Of a stretch of 64,000 bases of DNA, positions 1 to 11,920 are shown piece by piece. Position 1 is the first letter of the stretch. Every line of letters starts with the position of its first letter. The position numbers and the translations under genes were made by a program. The DNA comes from Cladocopium goreaui. Lineage: Eukaryota > Sar > Dinophyceae > Suessiales > Symbiodiniaceae. The stretch covers positions 310,001-374,000 of the forward strand of contig CAMXCT020001768.1 in the NCBI GenBank assembly GCA_947184155.2, written 5' to 3'. Under the pieces are notes generated by a model, which had not been told where the DNA came from, searched no databases, and saw only the letters and a list, made by a program, of their open reading frames with translations.

Positions 1-201
1 AAAATTTCATTAGGTTTATCCCATTTTATCCCATTATTTTGTTTGGGTTTCAACTTGTTTCAGTCATCCTTTTGGTGGTAAAAATCCATAAACATCCCCT
101 GTTCATTGGGACTACTTCTTGTGATCCCAACTGCCTTGAGCGTGGTGTTCGTAAAGCCGTGGTGTGTCCGAAAATAGGAGACCTCTAAATCAACTGGGTT
201 A

Positions 202-302
202 CCCTCTGGTTATGTCAAAATAGCTATTGAAAATTGCCATTTATAGTGGATTTTCCCATGAAAAATGGTGATTTTCCATAGTTATGTTAGTTCACCAGAG
301 GG
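202..302. mobile_element. HP2 hairpin element (CCCTCTGG...CCAGAGGG)
   Basis: Family definition: terminal repeat CCCTCTGG with a TA duplicate outside. One inner arm carries a ...CTATTGAAAATGGCC word and the other a GATTTTCCATAG word, and copies occur in both orientations. TA flanks are intact here. Confidence 0.85.
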
Positions 303-530
303 TAATCAACATGAATGGCCATTTTATGTGGTGGTACTATCTTAATCAACTGGGTTATACTATGATATTATGGGTTAATCAGCATTTTCACTTGCAAAAA
401 TCGCCATAAAGTGGTGGTACTGTATAGCGGCATAGATCGGCATAGCATATATCCATTAAAATGTCATTTTCTCACATCTTTTCACTATGAACATGCAATT
501 TTTGACCCAATGTAAGCAGCCTATTTTCAG

Positions 531-680
531 ACGTCGGCCGAGGTTGGCCTCAGTACCCCATCTGCCACTGATTGGCCTGGAAGCTTAGAGAGTTTTTCGG
601 AGCAGCTCCGAAGAAAATCAGAAAGCAATGTTGCAAACGGGATAGAACGAGATAGGAATAGAATATGTCTTTATCTTATA
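531..680 (+). CDS. Candidate exon, unidentified
   Basis: After TATTTTCAG one frame reads TSAEVGLSTPSATDW, then a Ser/Arg-rich stretch. The end is not fixed because the frame stays open into a TA-rich tract. No family was recognised. Confidence 0.3.
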
Positions 681-925
681 TATATTTGTATACAGTTATA
701 TATATATAACATTATATATTATAATCATATATATATATGTATGTACACATAATCATATATATACACATACATCATCACATATATATAATCATATATATAT
801 AATCACATATATATATATGTATATATAAATAATCATATATATATATGTAATCGAAACATATGTATATATATATACTCATATATATATACTCATATACATA
901 TATATATATACGTATATTATATATT
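660..925. repeat. TA-rich simple repeat
   Basis: Runs of (TA)n with CATA and GTATA interruptions between two candidate exons. Confidence 0.95.
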
Positions 926-934
926 TGTAAGCAG

Positions 935-983
935 CAATATGCTTTGAATTTGTGAAGAACTGGACAGGATACCCGGATTCATG
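935..983 (+). CDS. Candidate exon, unidentified
   Basis: Bounded by GTAAGCAG and a GT donor (ATG|GTAATG). It reads ICFEFVKNWTGYPDS in the open frame. No family was recognised. Confidence 0.3.
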
Positions 984-1133
984 GTAATGTTAATAGGAGA
1001 TCACTGTCATATAAGAGGCATGATAATTACGAATCTTTTGAGGAATATTAAGGACAAACCCATTGAGGATGAAGGGATGTGGTGGATATTGTTGTGATCA
1101 ACTTATTCACAATGTCTGGATTACCCTCTGGTA

Positions 1134-1232
1134 GTTTAACAGTTTGCTATTGAACATAGCCATAAAAAATAGTTGATTTACCCATCAAAAATGGTGGATC
1201 ATTCCATAGTTATGTAACACTTTACTAGAGGG
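1134..1232. mobile_element. HP2 element, TA flanks
   Basis: Right repeat changed to CTAGAGGG. Confidence 0.75.
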
Positions 1233-1766
1233 TAGCCATGCATGTCTTATTGGTATAGTTCAAAAATGTTCAAAAGCTAAAGCAACCGAAAATCCATTGA
1301 TTTTGAACTATTTGTACATTATAAATTGGTTAACAAAAGCCCCAGTAACAATAGTTATAAGTACATATAAGTACCATAAACCATAGTTATTGGAGTTATG
1401 TTCACCAACTTAGATATCTTGGGGGCCTCACATTGTAGTTCGTATTGACTATCCATTTATTTTTCCTCATACTCCCAATGCCAAAAAAAACATGGTGCCG
1501 AGGTTCTGGAAGTTTCGAGTTCAAGAAAAGGCCGGCAGCTGGGCATGTCGTATCGGATATGCCATTTTTTGTCAGACACACAAAACATACAAAAAACCTA
1601 TGGAAAATGGTGATTTATAGTGGATTTTCCCATGAAAAATGGTGATTAACTAACAAAAAGCTATGGAAATCACCATTTTAGTCGGTAAATCATTGAAATA
1701 AATGTAATAAATGGATCTAAAGCTATGCCTATGCTCCAGATGTTTTTTTTCTATGTTTCTCACCAG

Positions 1767-1808
1767 GATCGATCGTTGTGCGTCGCTGGAATGATGGTGA
1801 ATGCAAGG
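1767..1808 (+). CDS. Candidate exon, unidentified
   Basis: Between TCTCACCAG and GGTAACT. It reads SIVVRRWNDGECK. It could join in phase to an open segment after 1999 (DFVISGNIHKVTK...), and that in turn to one from 2402 that ends with TAA near 2489. No family was recognised. Confidence 0.35.
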
Positions 1809-2401
1809 GTAACTATCCCATGATGACCTTGTTTCAATTGAGTTTAGCTATGGGATATAGTAATAGTGATGTTCCATTTACCATAGCTATGTCAGTTTAT
1901 TATGATAAAATCACATAGCTATGGACAACCATCATTTTTAAGTAGGTAAAACAACATAAATCGACTATCAATGGACCATTTTCCATAGCTATATTAAATA
2001 AGCAGAGGGTATGATTTCGTGATCAGTGGGAACATCCACAAAGTAACCAAAAAGTTGGCGCCACCAGTTGGCTCAGACGGAAATGCGCTTGGAAATTACA
2101 GTGGGTTCTCACATCATTCCGTAGCTGTTGTGTATGGATGATGTATGGATGTTCATACCGCAAACATATCGTATCATAGGTATTACTGCAACACATCCCC
2201 GGAGCTTTTGAGAAATGAAGTATTATCGAATACATGAATACATTATGTAGTATTATTCGAATTCATGTTCTATACAGGTTGTGCACATGTATATAATACG
2301 TAGTTATATGCATATTATTTGTTATTTGAGTTTGTTGCACGCTAGTTTCGTGTGTATTCCACTACGTAAGTGCTTCAAAGTGATTCAATAACAATTTTCA
2401 G

Positions 2402-2490
2402 GCACGCTTATGGCCCATGTACCCTGCAGTAATCAAACATGGCAATCGGCAGCAGTATATTTCACCAATTTTCCATTCCCATCCGACTAA
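2402..2490 (+). CDS. Candidate terminal exon, unidentified
   Basis: Follows AACAATTTTCAG. One frame reads GTLMAHVPCSNQTW then AAVYFTNFPFPSD and a TAA stop. A second frame is also open, so the choice rests on phase with the upstream segment only. Confidence 0.3.
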
Positions 2491-2826
2491 GATTCCATGA
2501 TATCCCATTCAATCCCCATAAAATCAGACATTTTGTCGGTCAAATGCCAATTCTGGTTGGAAAAATGAGCATCGATTCACCATCGGATCACCATTCTTCA
2601 TATTAAAAATTGGTAAAATCCAGATGCTTCACCATTTTTCTAGGGTAAAATCACCATTTTCCCGGGATAGTCCTTGTTTCTGGCTGTGGCTCCTGTGGCT
2701 GTGTTTTGGATGCACCAAGTGGCGACCAAGTGGCAGGCCACGGTCGAGCGCTTGACTAGAAGGCAGAAACCTGGGAGTTGCTGAAATGGATGGATTTTGG
2801 GGAGGGAAAATCCCCCTACCATGGTG

Positions 2827-2947
2827 CAATGTGGTGCCCCCAAGATAGCTAAGTTGGTTTATAACTTTAATAACTAGGACTTATGGTAGATATATCTATA
2901 GTTAATGGGATTATAAACCAACTTATAACTGGGGGGGCACCACCTTG
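2827..2947. mobile_element. HP1 hairpin element, TG duplicate
   Basis: Family definition: ends CAATGTG(A/G)GG...C(C/T)CACATTG, then G/C-rich words, then a long AT-rich arm built on AAGTTGGTTTATAA / TTATAAACCAACTT. A 2-base duplicate flanks the element and is not limited to TA. This copy uses the CACCACCTTG right end. Confidence 0.8.
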
Positions 2948-3537
2948 TGGGTTTAAAGGTGGAAGAATCAAGTATAAATGAGTCAAATATATCATGTAGG
3001 GAAATCTGAAGTAAATGTATGTTAATAAGTGGGAAAGACATATAAATGAATGGATCAAATATATCATGAACCAACTGGATGTGCTGAATTGGTGCTTGGA
3101 TTTGCTGATGGATGGAGCAGGGTTTCAGGGTCGCTCCAAGCCACGTTATTAGGTAAGTGATCACCACGCTTGCGTGGGAAACTGGCTCAGCGAAACGCAA
3201 TGTTCTTTTTTGGGGGGTTTTGGTATAGCAACTCTGTTAATTCCCATGACACACAAATAAAAAATCCTATTACATCCTAGTAAACTATCAAATGAAATGC
3301 CATGTTAATTCCCTACTGTGGATGGTTGCGAAATCCTGCACCAGTTCATAGGTAGTACACATCCCATTATTTTGTTTGGGTTTCAACCATCCTTTTGGTG
3401 GTTTATCGGATTTCGCTGGCCCATCCACCGTATGTGTATCCTAGTAAACTAATTAAATGGGAATATCATATTATGATATTATTCCTTTGTGATATTCCCA
3501 TATTATATCCCAGGATATAATTCCCTACAATGTGAGG

Positions 3538-3664
3538 CCCTCGTTTGATATCCAAGTTGGGGTTCACATAACTCCAATGTCACTATGGTTTATGGTACGC
3601 AAATAACGAACTAGTTACTGGGGCTTTTGTTAACCAACTAACATCACTAGGGGGCCCCGCATTG
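3538..3664. mobile_element. HP1 element, TA duplicate
   Basis: Complete. Confidence 0.8.
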
Positions 3665-4070
3665 TATGTTTCATTGCTTAGTCATGTTGGGAATATCACA
3701 GGAGAATGGAAGAATCATTCTTCACGGTATGATCCATGGGTTTTTTATCGATCACGGACATGTGCCCAAAACACGGCTGCCACTGGGAAACTTGGAAATA
3801 TGTAGCAAATATCTGTAAATATCATCAAAGTACCATGGTTTCACACTTTTTGGGCTTCTTTTTGGGAGATTACTGTACTATAATTATTATAGGTATCTAT
3901 AGGTATCTATAGGTTGATTTATCAAGCCCATGAATACTATAATAATATCCTCCATAAACATCCATAAACTCCATAAACTATAGAACTCCCTATGGATTTT
4001 TTGGCGATTTTAAAACATCGGTTGATCTCAACAACGGGACCTTTGGCCGGTTCCGCCCGCCCGTTTCTGC

Positions 4071-4134
4071 AGGCTCCAGTCGGTACAGGGCTTGCTACAC
4101 GTCAATGTGCCACATCGCAAAGATGAGGAGATTC
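4071..4134 (+). CDS. Candidate exon, unidentified
   Basis: Flanked by CTGCAG|G and CAG|GCGACT, the same AG|G pattern as the UBC9 exons. One frame reads LQSVQGLLHVNVPHRKDEE; another is also open. Confidence 0.25.
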
Positions 4135-4251
4135 AGGCGACTGGCGAGAGAGCCGTGCGTACAAAAGATACACAAAAAATATCACGATATATCAAACAGT
4201 ATATGTAGTGTAGAATTCTACGGATATACAGACATCTGTATAAAAATAGCT

Positions 4252-4289
4252 AGATGGATGGATGGATGGATAGACAGATAGATAAATAG

Positions 4290-4320
<31 letters not shown>

Positions 4321-4336
4321 GATAGATAGATAGATA
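4252..4336. repeat. GGAT/GATA tetranucleotide repeat
   Basis: About 21 units, changing from GGAT to GATA along its length. Confidence 0.95.
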
Positions 4337-4599
4337 TTTCCTATATTACTATAAAAACAATATATATATATACATAACTATTTGCATAGATGGCACCAAT
4401 TGACCTATCGCTCCACTCACCTCGCCAGCGTTGAAAAGGCTTGGAAAGCTCAGCGCGGCGAACGCATCAGCCAAGCGAAGAGGATGAGCTCTACACTGGC
4501 GGTTCAGGTCGGATACCCTGTTTTAATGGGATATATGATGGTGATTCAATGGTGATTCAATGGCATTTAATGGGATTTAATGGGATATATGATGATATA

Positions 4600-4705
4600 C
4601 CCTCTGGTAAACATACAAAAAGCTATTGAAAATGGCCATAGAAATAGTGAGTTTTCCCATTAAAAATGGTGATTTTCCATAGTTATGTAACAGTTTACCA
4701 GAGGG
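4600..4705. mobile_element. HP2 element
   Basis: TA on the left, CA on the right. It is preceded by short tandem TGGGATTTAA / GATTCAATGG repeats. Confidence 0.75.
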
Positions 4706-4859
4706 CATAACATAACTATGGACAACTATGGAACATTCACATTTTTGATAGGTAAATCAACTATAAGTGGCAATTTTCTGCTGTTGGATAGTGATTTTGT
4801 GAACCAGGGTGGTGCCAGATATAAGTTATAACTTAGTTTATAAGCGCCATGATAGTATA

Positions 4860-4996
4860 CAATGTGGGCCCCCCTAGTTATAAGTTGGTTAACAAAAGCC
4901 CCAATAACTAGTTCGTTATTTGCGTACCATAAACCATAGTGATTGGAGTTATGTGAACCCCAACTGAACGCTATCGTAAACGGGGGCCCCACTTTG
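4860..4996. mobile_element. HP1 element, TA duplicate
   Basis: The right arm carries the AACTGAACGCTATCG word. Confidence 0.8.
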
Positions 4997-5629
4997 TAGG
5001 AGTCATAAACCATTAGCTAACATGATGGGCACCACCGTTTACGGGATGATGGGTGTTATAAACCAACAAATATCACTGGGGGGCAGCAGCAGCATGACCG
5101 ATATGACCATGATAAAAATGGGGATTTTCATTGGGCAAGTACGCGAGGATAGAGTTTTTCTGAATGATGGTGGGTTGATGGTTCATCACCCCTGTTGTGC
5201 ACCCTGTTGGTTGATGATTGCTAGATGTTGGTTGTACTGCCCTTTACAGATTCGGAATTGCCATTGTTTATTGTCATTGGAATCCCGAACAAAATGATGA
5301 TCATTGTGTGCCGGAAAATCCAAACCAGCATTAATCCCTTCCTCCCAAAAAATAATGTTGCTTGATGATTCTGCGCTTATGCAATAGGGGATTATATATA
5401 GTCCAAAAAGTGGACTTCCACTCAATTTGATTATGAATCATTGGCTGATCGTGGAGAAAATCCCATTTGGAATTCCCATTTGAATTATACATAATGTGGT
5501 TAAAACAATCATAAACTATTCCCCAGTCACCGTTTTTATGGGATAAACCAGTATAAACATATCTAAACCATCAAAAAGGAAGGCTTTATGATATTATACA
5601 TTAGATGGTTTAGATATGTTTATACTAAT

Positions 5630-5735
5630 GTTGTTTTAAACCATTTTATATGTGGTTAAACCATCTAATAAACATATCACCATTTTATATAAACCACATT
5701 TGTTCTAACCAGAATTGACATGGATTAAACCAACT
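5630..5735. repeat. Local repeat, copy A (copy B at 5872-5990)
   Basis: Starts TTTTAAACCATTTTATATGT. Copy B adds a TTTG unit and an AAATGATT unit. Confidence 0.85.
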
Positions 5736-5739
5736 TATA

Positions 5740-5850
5740 CCCTCTGGTAAACTAACAGTTTGCTATTGAAATTCACCATTTAGTTCGTGGATTTTCCCAT
5801 TAATAGCATGGTGGATCTTTCCATAGTTTATGTAACAGTTTACCAGAGGG
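5740..5850. mobile_element. HP2 element between two copies of a local repeat
   Basis: TA flanks. Near-identical 100-base copies lie on either side (5630 and 5872). Confidence 0.8.
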
Positions 5851-5871
5851 TAACCAATTTATAACCAGGGT

Positions 5872-5990
5872 GGTTTTAAACCATTTTATATGTGGTTAAA
5901 CCATCTAATAAACATATCACCATTTTATATAAACCACATTTGTTTGTTCTAACCAGAGTTGACATGGATTAAAATGATTAAACCAACTTA
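5872..5990. repeat. Local repeat, copy B
   Basis: Follows the HP2 element at 5740-5850. Confidence 0.85.
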
Positions 5991-6660
5991 TCAGCAATTT
6001 ATATAACCACATGTTTTTTTATTGGATATAGTTTATAACCACATTTTCTATTGTCATTAGATATCCATGTCTATATCCATGTCTATATCTATTGTCATTA
6101 GATATTCATTATCCATGTCATTAGATATACCACTTTTCTATAACCACATTAGATATATCACCATTTTATATCAACCATCTAATAAACATATCACCATTTT
6201 ATATCAACCATCTCATAGTTTGCTATTGAAAATCACCATTTATAGTGGATTTTCCCATCTAATGCTAGTTTACCAGAGGGTAACCAATTCATAACCACAT
6301 CTAAGGACATGGTTTTTTTCACCACATTTCTTCCCCATGGGATGATCCAAACCTTCGGCTGGCCCAGCGAGGCCTCAGATCGGCTGCCCATCCTGGAGGC
6401 CTCGAAGCCAACACGAGTGGTGCCATGGCCTGGTTACGAGGGGTTCCCCTGAGACGTTTCTTTGAAACAAATAGTTGATTTACCAAATAACTATAGTTGC
6501 TGGGGCTTATAAACCAACTTAGATATCTTGGGGGCCTCACATTGTAGCTATAGAACATGGCCTATAGAAATAGTTGATTTACCTTCGAAAAAGTCGTGTT
6601 TTTCAATAGCAAACTGTTAGTTTACTAGGGGGTAAATTTAATTGTCCTAGTGAAATAGAT

Positions 6661-6774
6661 CTGGGTAAATTATAACGACCTCACTGCGACCTCACTGGAA
6701 ATCATAGTTAGTAAGGGGAATCATCCCCTTTTATGGCCTTAATTCAGGTGAGTGAAATATTGTAATTTACCCAG
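6661..6774. mobile_element. HP3 element (CTGGGTAAATTATAAC...TATAATTTACCCAG)
   Basis: Family definition: the ends read CTG|GGTAAA and TTTACCCAG, so they look like a GT donor and an AG acceptor, with AACGACCTCACTG inside. Flanks of this copy share only AT. Confidence 0.8.
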
Positions 6775-6938
6775 ATTACTGTATTGAAATGGTTACTGTA
6801 TTTCAATGGTTATATCCCAGTATTACTGTATTTCAATGGTTACTGTAATTGAAATAGGGTTCATATTGGGATATTAATTGGGATACAACCATTGATATAT
6901 TGATATTGATATAATATTGATATAACCATTGATTGCTG

Positions 6939-7071
6939 CAATGTGAGGCCGCCGTTCGATAGCTAAATTGGTTAACAAAAGCCCCAGTAACTAGTGCGTT
7001 GTTTGCGTACCATAAACCATAGTTATTGGAGTTATGTTCACCAACTTAGCTATCTTGGGGGCCTCACATTG
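6939..7071. mobile_element. HP1 element, TG duplicate
   Basis: Left arm carries the GTTAACAAAAGCCCC word. Confidence 0.85.
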
Positions 7072-7168
7072 TGTAATTGAAATAGATAATATTGGGATAT
7101 ATTGGGATATAACCGTTGATATTTCTGAAGTTTATTGGTTTCTGGTAGATATATGTAGATATGCCTAT

Positions 7169-7278
7169 CTGGTTGGTGGTTTGGAACATGAATGGATTAT
7201 GACTTTCCATTCAGTTGGGAATTTCATCATCCCAACTGACGAAGTCATATTTTTCAGAGGGGTAGGTATACCAACCAG
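7169..7278. mobile_element. HP4 element (CTGGTTGGTGG...CCACCAACCAG)
   Basis: Family definition: ends CTGGTTGGTGG, inner GGAACATGAATGG and a TTTTTCAGAGGGGTAGGT track near the right end. This copy has a damaged right end. Confidence 0.75.
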
Positions 7279-7483
7279 ATTTGTGTTTCATTTATATATC
7301 TTAAAGATATAGGGATTTCCAATCCTTGGGGGTACCCCTAGTTCTCATCCATTTTTAGATTGGGATTTTCCATGAAATAAACCATCCGGCGAGTGGGGTT
7401 TTTCATCATTTTCGGAAATCTCCATATAACTAGTACTATAACCTTTTGTTAACTCATGGTGTCATGGGGTTCATCATATAGTA

Positions 7484-7604
7484 CAGGATGGGGCCCCCTA
7501 GATAGCTAAGTTGGTTTATAACTCCAATAACTATGGTTTATGGTACCTATAACTATAGCTATTGGGGCTTATAAACCAACTTATAACTGGGGGGCCTCAC
7601 ATTG
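7484..7604. mobile_element. HP1 element with mixed ends
   Basis: Left end CAGGATG, right end CACATTG: the two end subtypes are combined in one copy. Confidence 0.75.
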
Positions 7605-7925
7605 TATATAAGTATTACCAATTCATCATATCTTAAATTCTATCCCCCATACAGCCTGGTTAACGAAGTGATGTGCGTCAACTTAGCTATCGTTACATGG
7701 GGGCCTCACCTTGTGGAACATGTCATGGGGAGTATACACCAAGAAAGGCTACTTACATAAGAGTTATCCCTCATAATCATAATGACCATTGGTAGATGCA
7801 TTCAAACCTCTAAAATATGTGTTTTTCCTTCTAAAACCAGGGATGGAATAGGGAGAAATGTAGTTATGCTTGGTGTTCTCGCCCCATAGAATGGTTGGTT
7901 TAGCATCATTCTTCTCGCCATTTAG

Positions 7926-7995
7926 CTGCCGGTTGCCCATCCCCCTCTGAATTGCGACACATCCCACTGCAACCGAGGTCTTTGAGAAGAAGACA
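7926..7995 (+). CDS. Candidate exon, unidentified
   Basis: Between CGCCATTTAG and a consensus GTGAGT donor. The frame that fits both sites reads AGCPSPSELRHIPLQ and ends in an Arg run. No family was recognised. Confidence 0.3.
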
Positions 7996-8059
7996 GTGAG
8001 TGTCCAAAGGACGGCAAGTTGACTGGTTTGAAATTCTGTGTTTCCTCTTCGTTCTATGA

Positions 8060-8173
8060 CTGGTTGGTGGTTTGGAACATGACTGGATTATTTTCCATTT
8101 CATATATGGGATGTCATCCTTCCCATTGACTTTGACTCATATTTTTCAGAGCGGTAGGTCAACCACCAACCAG
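8060..8173. mobile_element. HP4 element, ATGA duplicate
   Basis: Complete. Confidence 0.85.
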
Positions 8174-8303
8174 ATGATATGGAGGTTTCCTATGATGGGT
8201 TTACCTCAAAATCATGGGTTTCAAAATATGTACCAAAATTAGAAAACCCTTTCATGGTTATGAAAATAACCTGAGAAACCATCTTTTTCAATAATTGCAT
8301 AGC

Positions 8304-8402
8304 TCATAGGATCCATGGTGCTGGTATATATGGTAACATGGATCCCATCAATATACCCCCTTTATGTTAGCATATATACCAGCACCATGGATCCGTCATG
8401 GG
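8304..8402. mobile_element. HP6 element (CATAGGATCCATGGTGC...)
   Basis: Family definition: CCCATAGGATCCAT ends, inner TATATATG/TAACAT words, 3-base duplicate. The right end here reads GGATCCGTCATGGG. Confidence 0.75.
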
Positions 8403-8570
8403 TAGACCGTCTTCATGGTCCCCAAAAAGTGAACCTGCTGAAGCTGGAACCGCACCAGGAACGAATGGGATGGAGCCGGGCTTCGGAGTCGGAAACCAGG
8501 CGGCAAACTCGGTTTCACCGATGCGGAAACGGAGCTGCGGTAGCTGGGGAGGAATCGGAAAATCCGCAAA
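8392..8570 (+). CDS. Coding-like segment, unidentified
   Basis: The longest open frame of the window (182 codons from 8315) crosses here. Its central part (VNLLKLEPHQERMGW...) has G/C-ending codons, while both ends run into hairpin elements. A second frame is open over the same bases, so neither is safe. Confidence 0.25.
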
Positions 8571-8807
8571 AATTGGGAAAACAACATGGAAATTATGAGT
8601 TTTTCAATTTTGTTATGGTTTTCAATTATGAGTTTTCAGAAAATCCAAAGGAATCCATGATGGTTTTCAATTTTTCCATGCAATCCACAATGGAATCCAA
8701 TTCTTTGAACAACATGGAGCTGGGAAACAATCAGAAAATCCACAAACATCAGCTGGGAAACATCATGGAATTTCTCATATCAACATGTGGAGCTTGCTTA
8801 TGTCATA

Positions 8808-8942
8808 CAATGTGGGGCCCCCGTTTGATAGCTAAGTTGGTTAACAAAAGCCCCAATAACTAGTTCGTTATTTGCGTACCATAAACCATAGTTTTTGGAG
8901 TTATGTTCACCAACTTAGATATCGAACGGGGGCCTCACATTG
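8808..8942. mobile_element. HP1 element, TA duplicate
   Basis: A second, damaged HP1 copy starts at once (8945-9075). Confidence 0.85.
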
Positions 8943-9237
8943 TACAAGGTGGTGCCCCCCAGTTATAAGTTGGTTTATAAACTTCATTAAGATATAAGTA
9001 CCATAAACCAGTTCGTGACATTGGAGTTATGTGGCCCCCAACTGAACGCTATCGTAAACGGGGGCCCCACAAGTCATAGGGGGTCTCCCCAAAATCATCC
9101 AAGCTAAGTCACCTCGTCACCATGACCTGGTCGTGACTTGAAACCAACATGGTGACCAGGGCATCCCCCATTTAAAGAAACCCATATGTTGAAAGATTCT
9201 TTGTGAAGTCCAAGAATCCTTATCATCAGGTAGAGTA

Positions 9238-9364
9238 GCTATGTTGGAAGGGAAAGTGGTTCCTGGTTAAGATCAAAACGCTCCCTGAGAACCAGTGCCA
9301 GTTGCCGGCCGTTCATCATGACACAATTTCCGTTCATTTATATTCCTTCAAGTCAGCCCAATGA
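9238..9364 (+). CDS. Candidate exon, unidentified
   Basis: One frame reads LCWKGKWFLVKIKTLPENQ then CQLPAVHHD... and ends at TGA 9362-9364. Splice sites are not clear. Confidence 0.25.
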
Positions 9365-9752
9365 CAAATACACCATCACAGTGTGTGATTAACATGCCAA
9401 TGACTGACCATATCATCAAGTACTGCTACATGGTGGTTTTCCCCAGTTATGTTTGTTGGTTTACTAATCCTCAAGAACTATAGATACATCATATCATATC
9501 ATATCTACCATAACTGCACTTAACTTAGTTTTTCTTCGTCCCCAACAATACGGGTATCATTTTTTCAAATCAGCCAGCCAAAAATCACCGGCCAATTTTT
9601 CGACAGGTCAAGTCAACAGCTTTTTAACAGCGTTTGGTGCATCATAATTTGTACTAGAATGAACTAGAACGAAGCTTTACAAACTCTATGAACTATATAA
9701 TAAAACTATATGGATATTCGTTATGATTGTTGAATACCATTATGAACTTCTA

Positions 9753-9889
9753 CAAAGTGGGGCCCCCAAACGATAGCGTTCAGTTGGTGCAAATAACTCC
9801 AATGTCACGAACTGGTTTATGGTACGCAAATAACGAACTAGTTATTGGGGCTTTTGTTAACCAATTTATAACTAGGGGGCCCCACATTG
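9753..9889. mobile_element. HP1 element, TA duplicate
   Basis: Inner words CGAACTGG and CGAACTAG. Confidence 0.85.
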
Positions 9890-10373
9890 TATGAACTATA
9901 TAATAAAACTATACATAAATGAAGTTCATAGAACTCAAAAGAGTGTATGAACAATATTCCAATTACACACTTGGGTACCTAGAACTCTATATGTATATAT
10001 ACACACACCATTCACCCGAGTGATATTAGAGCTATGTACCGACTTACTCGGATTTGCATCCCATTTAAGTGGATTATAATCCATATCAATGAGGTTATAC
10101 CATATAATAGCAGTTATACCATATAAAATAACTATATCAGTTATACCATGGTCATAAAAAGCAGTTATACCATACTATTAAAACTGACCATGGTATAATA
10201 GCAGTTACACACCATATTTTATCAGTTATACTATGGTCATGAAGTTCGAGATTCGGCTCCACTCGCCGGTGTACTTACACCAGGTACACTGGTTGGATCA
10301 CCCCCGGTTGAAAATCTCACCAGGCTTCGATCCTTTTTGGATCCCAAGATTACGAGAAATTATAACTGGGATA

Positions 10374-10506
10374 CAATGTGAGGCCCCCCAAGATATCTAA
10401 GTTGGTTAACAAAAGCCCCAGTAACTAGTTCGTTATAAGTACCATAAATCAGTTCGTGACATTGGAGTTATTTGCACCAACTTAGCTATCTTGGGGGCCT
10501 CACATT
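10374..10506. mobile_element. HP1 element, TA duplicate
   Basis: Follows an open segment that starts at ATG 10235 (MVMKFEIRLHSPVYLHQ...). Confidence 0.85.
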
Positions 10507-10603
10507 GTATGATATGTAGAGAATATATTGGGTAATAATTTTTTTTTCTATATCATATCAAGGGAGAATATTGGATGCCATGATATTCCGATATATATAT
10601 ATA

Positions 10604-10721
10604 TGGGTAAATTTGATCACGAATAACGACCTCACTGTTCTCCCTCACTGGAATCACGGTTGGGGGAATTATCCCAATAAAGCCGAACATTTCAGGTTGG
10701 TGAATCATTCTAGTTTACCCA
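10604..10721. mobile_element. HP3 element, diverged ends
   Basis: ATGGGTAAA...TTTACCCAT in a TA tract; the flanks suggest an 8-base duplicate. Confidence 0.7.
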
Positions 10722-10747
10722 TACATATATAAATATATATATATATA

Positions 10748-10850
10748 CCCTCTGGTTATTTAACGTAGCCATGGAAAATCACCATTTTTAATAGGTAAAC
10801 CATCTGTAAATGGGCCATCTATACCATGGCTATGTTAAATAACCAGAGGG
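10748..10850. mobile_element. HP2 element, TTATTTAAC subtype
   Basis: TA flanks; CCATGGAAAATC inner word. Confidence 0.8.
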
Positions 10851-10949
10851 TAAAAGGGGTATATGGTATACTAGGGGCTCGTTCCTTTTTTGATTTTCAC
10901 CCATCTTCTAAGCTAATCCCATGGCCCATCCCAGATCATCAGTGTCCAG

Positions 10950-11009
10950 GGCTGTTATCCTACACCGGAAGTGCATTGATCCAGCTCCCTAAACTCATCG
11001 ACGAGCGAG
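10950..11009 (+). CDS. Exon 1 of a three-exon chain, unidentified protein
   Basis: Lies between GTCCAG|G and GAG|GCGCCC. It reads LLSYTGSALIQLPKLIDER and ends in phase 1, which fits the exon at 11161. Confidence 0.45.
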
Positions 11010-11160
11010 GCGCCCGCCAGGGCGTTTTTTTGGGCCTTCAGGGCTGGAGTTTTTTTTGAACGCCTTTTTGGATGTGCGGCTATGGATCAATACCTATGAA
11101 AATACCATTTTTAGGGGAATGAACATCCATAAATCCCAGCTATTTTGATGTGAACTACAG

Positions 11161-11225
11161 GGGTACAAGGTTTTGACACACTGCCATGTCTGAAGAAGTG
11201 GGATTTCAAATCTGAATATCCCCTG
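11161..11225 (+). CDS. Exon 2 of a three-exon chain
   Basis: Follows AACTACAG and reads GVQGFDTLPCLKKWDFKSE and YPL. The GA donor at 11226 falls inside a diverged HP2 element. Removing that element with its TA duplicate instead also leaves an open frame, so the junction has two readings. Confidence 0.4.
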
Positions 11226-11307
11226 GAAGATCGCCATGTTGAATAGGTACACAGTCTATAAACAGGCAATTTTCCGTAGCAAACTGTTAAATTTCCGGAG
11301 GGTACAG

Positions 11308-11379
11308 ATTTTGTCCCCCAACGCTTGGGCGATTGGCATGGATCAATGGGGCTTGAGCTTAAATGCACCGTATTTTTAG
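11308..11379 (+). CDS. Exon 3 of the chain, with stop
   Basis: Follows GGGTACAG, starts in phase 0, reads ILSPNAWAIGMDQWG... and ends with TAG at 11377-11379. The chain 10950-11379 keeps one frame through two introns. Confidence 0.35.
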   Translation: MLSPNAWAIGMDQWGLSLNAPYF

Positions 11380-11615
11380 GCCACAAAAACGAATAGATCC
11401 AAGACTACACCAGAATTTCTAGGGGAGTATTTACTATGACAAACAAATACCATAGTTTTGATCCTACACATGATAAATATGTATGTTTACCTATATCCAA
11501 ATAACAAAGAGAAAAAACATCCCAAGGTGCAGTTTACGTTGTCAGGGTACTGACTGGACAGCGCCAAATACCCTAATTATACCCATCACGTCTTTGCAAA
11601 ACAAAGGATATGTAT

Positions 11616-11707
11616 CCCAGATGCTCCATGTATGCAATATTTACCTACATTTACCCCCAAAATGGCACAAATGTAGGTAAATATTCCAGCACCATAGAGC
11701 ATCTGGG
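11616..11707. mobile_element. HP7 element (CCCAGATGCTCCATG...GCATCTGGG), TAT duplicate
   Basis: Family definition: CCCAGATGC ends, inner GTAAATATTCC and GGCACA words, 3-base duplicate. Confidence 0.85.
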
Positions 11708-11920
11708 TATGGGTATGTAAACGTTTGGCAAGCTAGCCTAGTGTAAACCAACCAGTAGATGTGGAAAAGCCACCATTTGAAGATCGTTTTCCCAGCATTT
11801 CAATGACCCGAGGACAGCGAGTCGATTTTGATGGGTGTTTCAGAACGACCTGTTTTTCTCAGCTGGATACTTCATGTTGTTTTTTTGGGTCCCTGAGATT
11901 TGAAAGCAAAAAGAATCACA

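Noticed and set aside
5093-5145. EF-hand-like loop (YDHDKNGDFHW) in one + frame
   Set aside because: The bidentate Glu at loop position 12 is missing, no partner EF-hand is seen, and the segment abuts an HP1 remnant.
8315-8863. Longest open frame of the window (182 codons)
   Set aside because: It starts inside an HP6 element and ends inside an HP1 element, and its second half is low-complexity. Only the middle may be coding, and another frame competes there.
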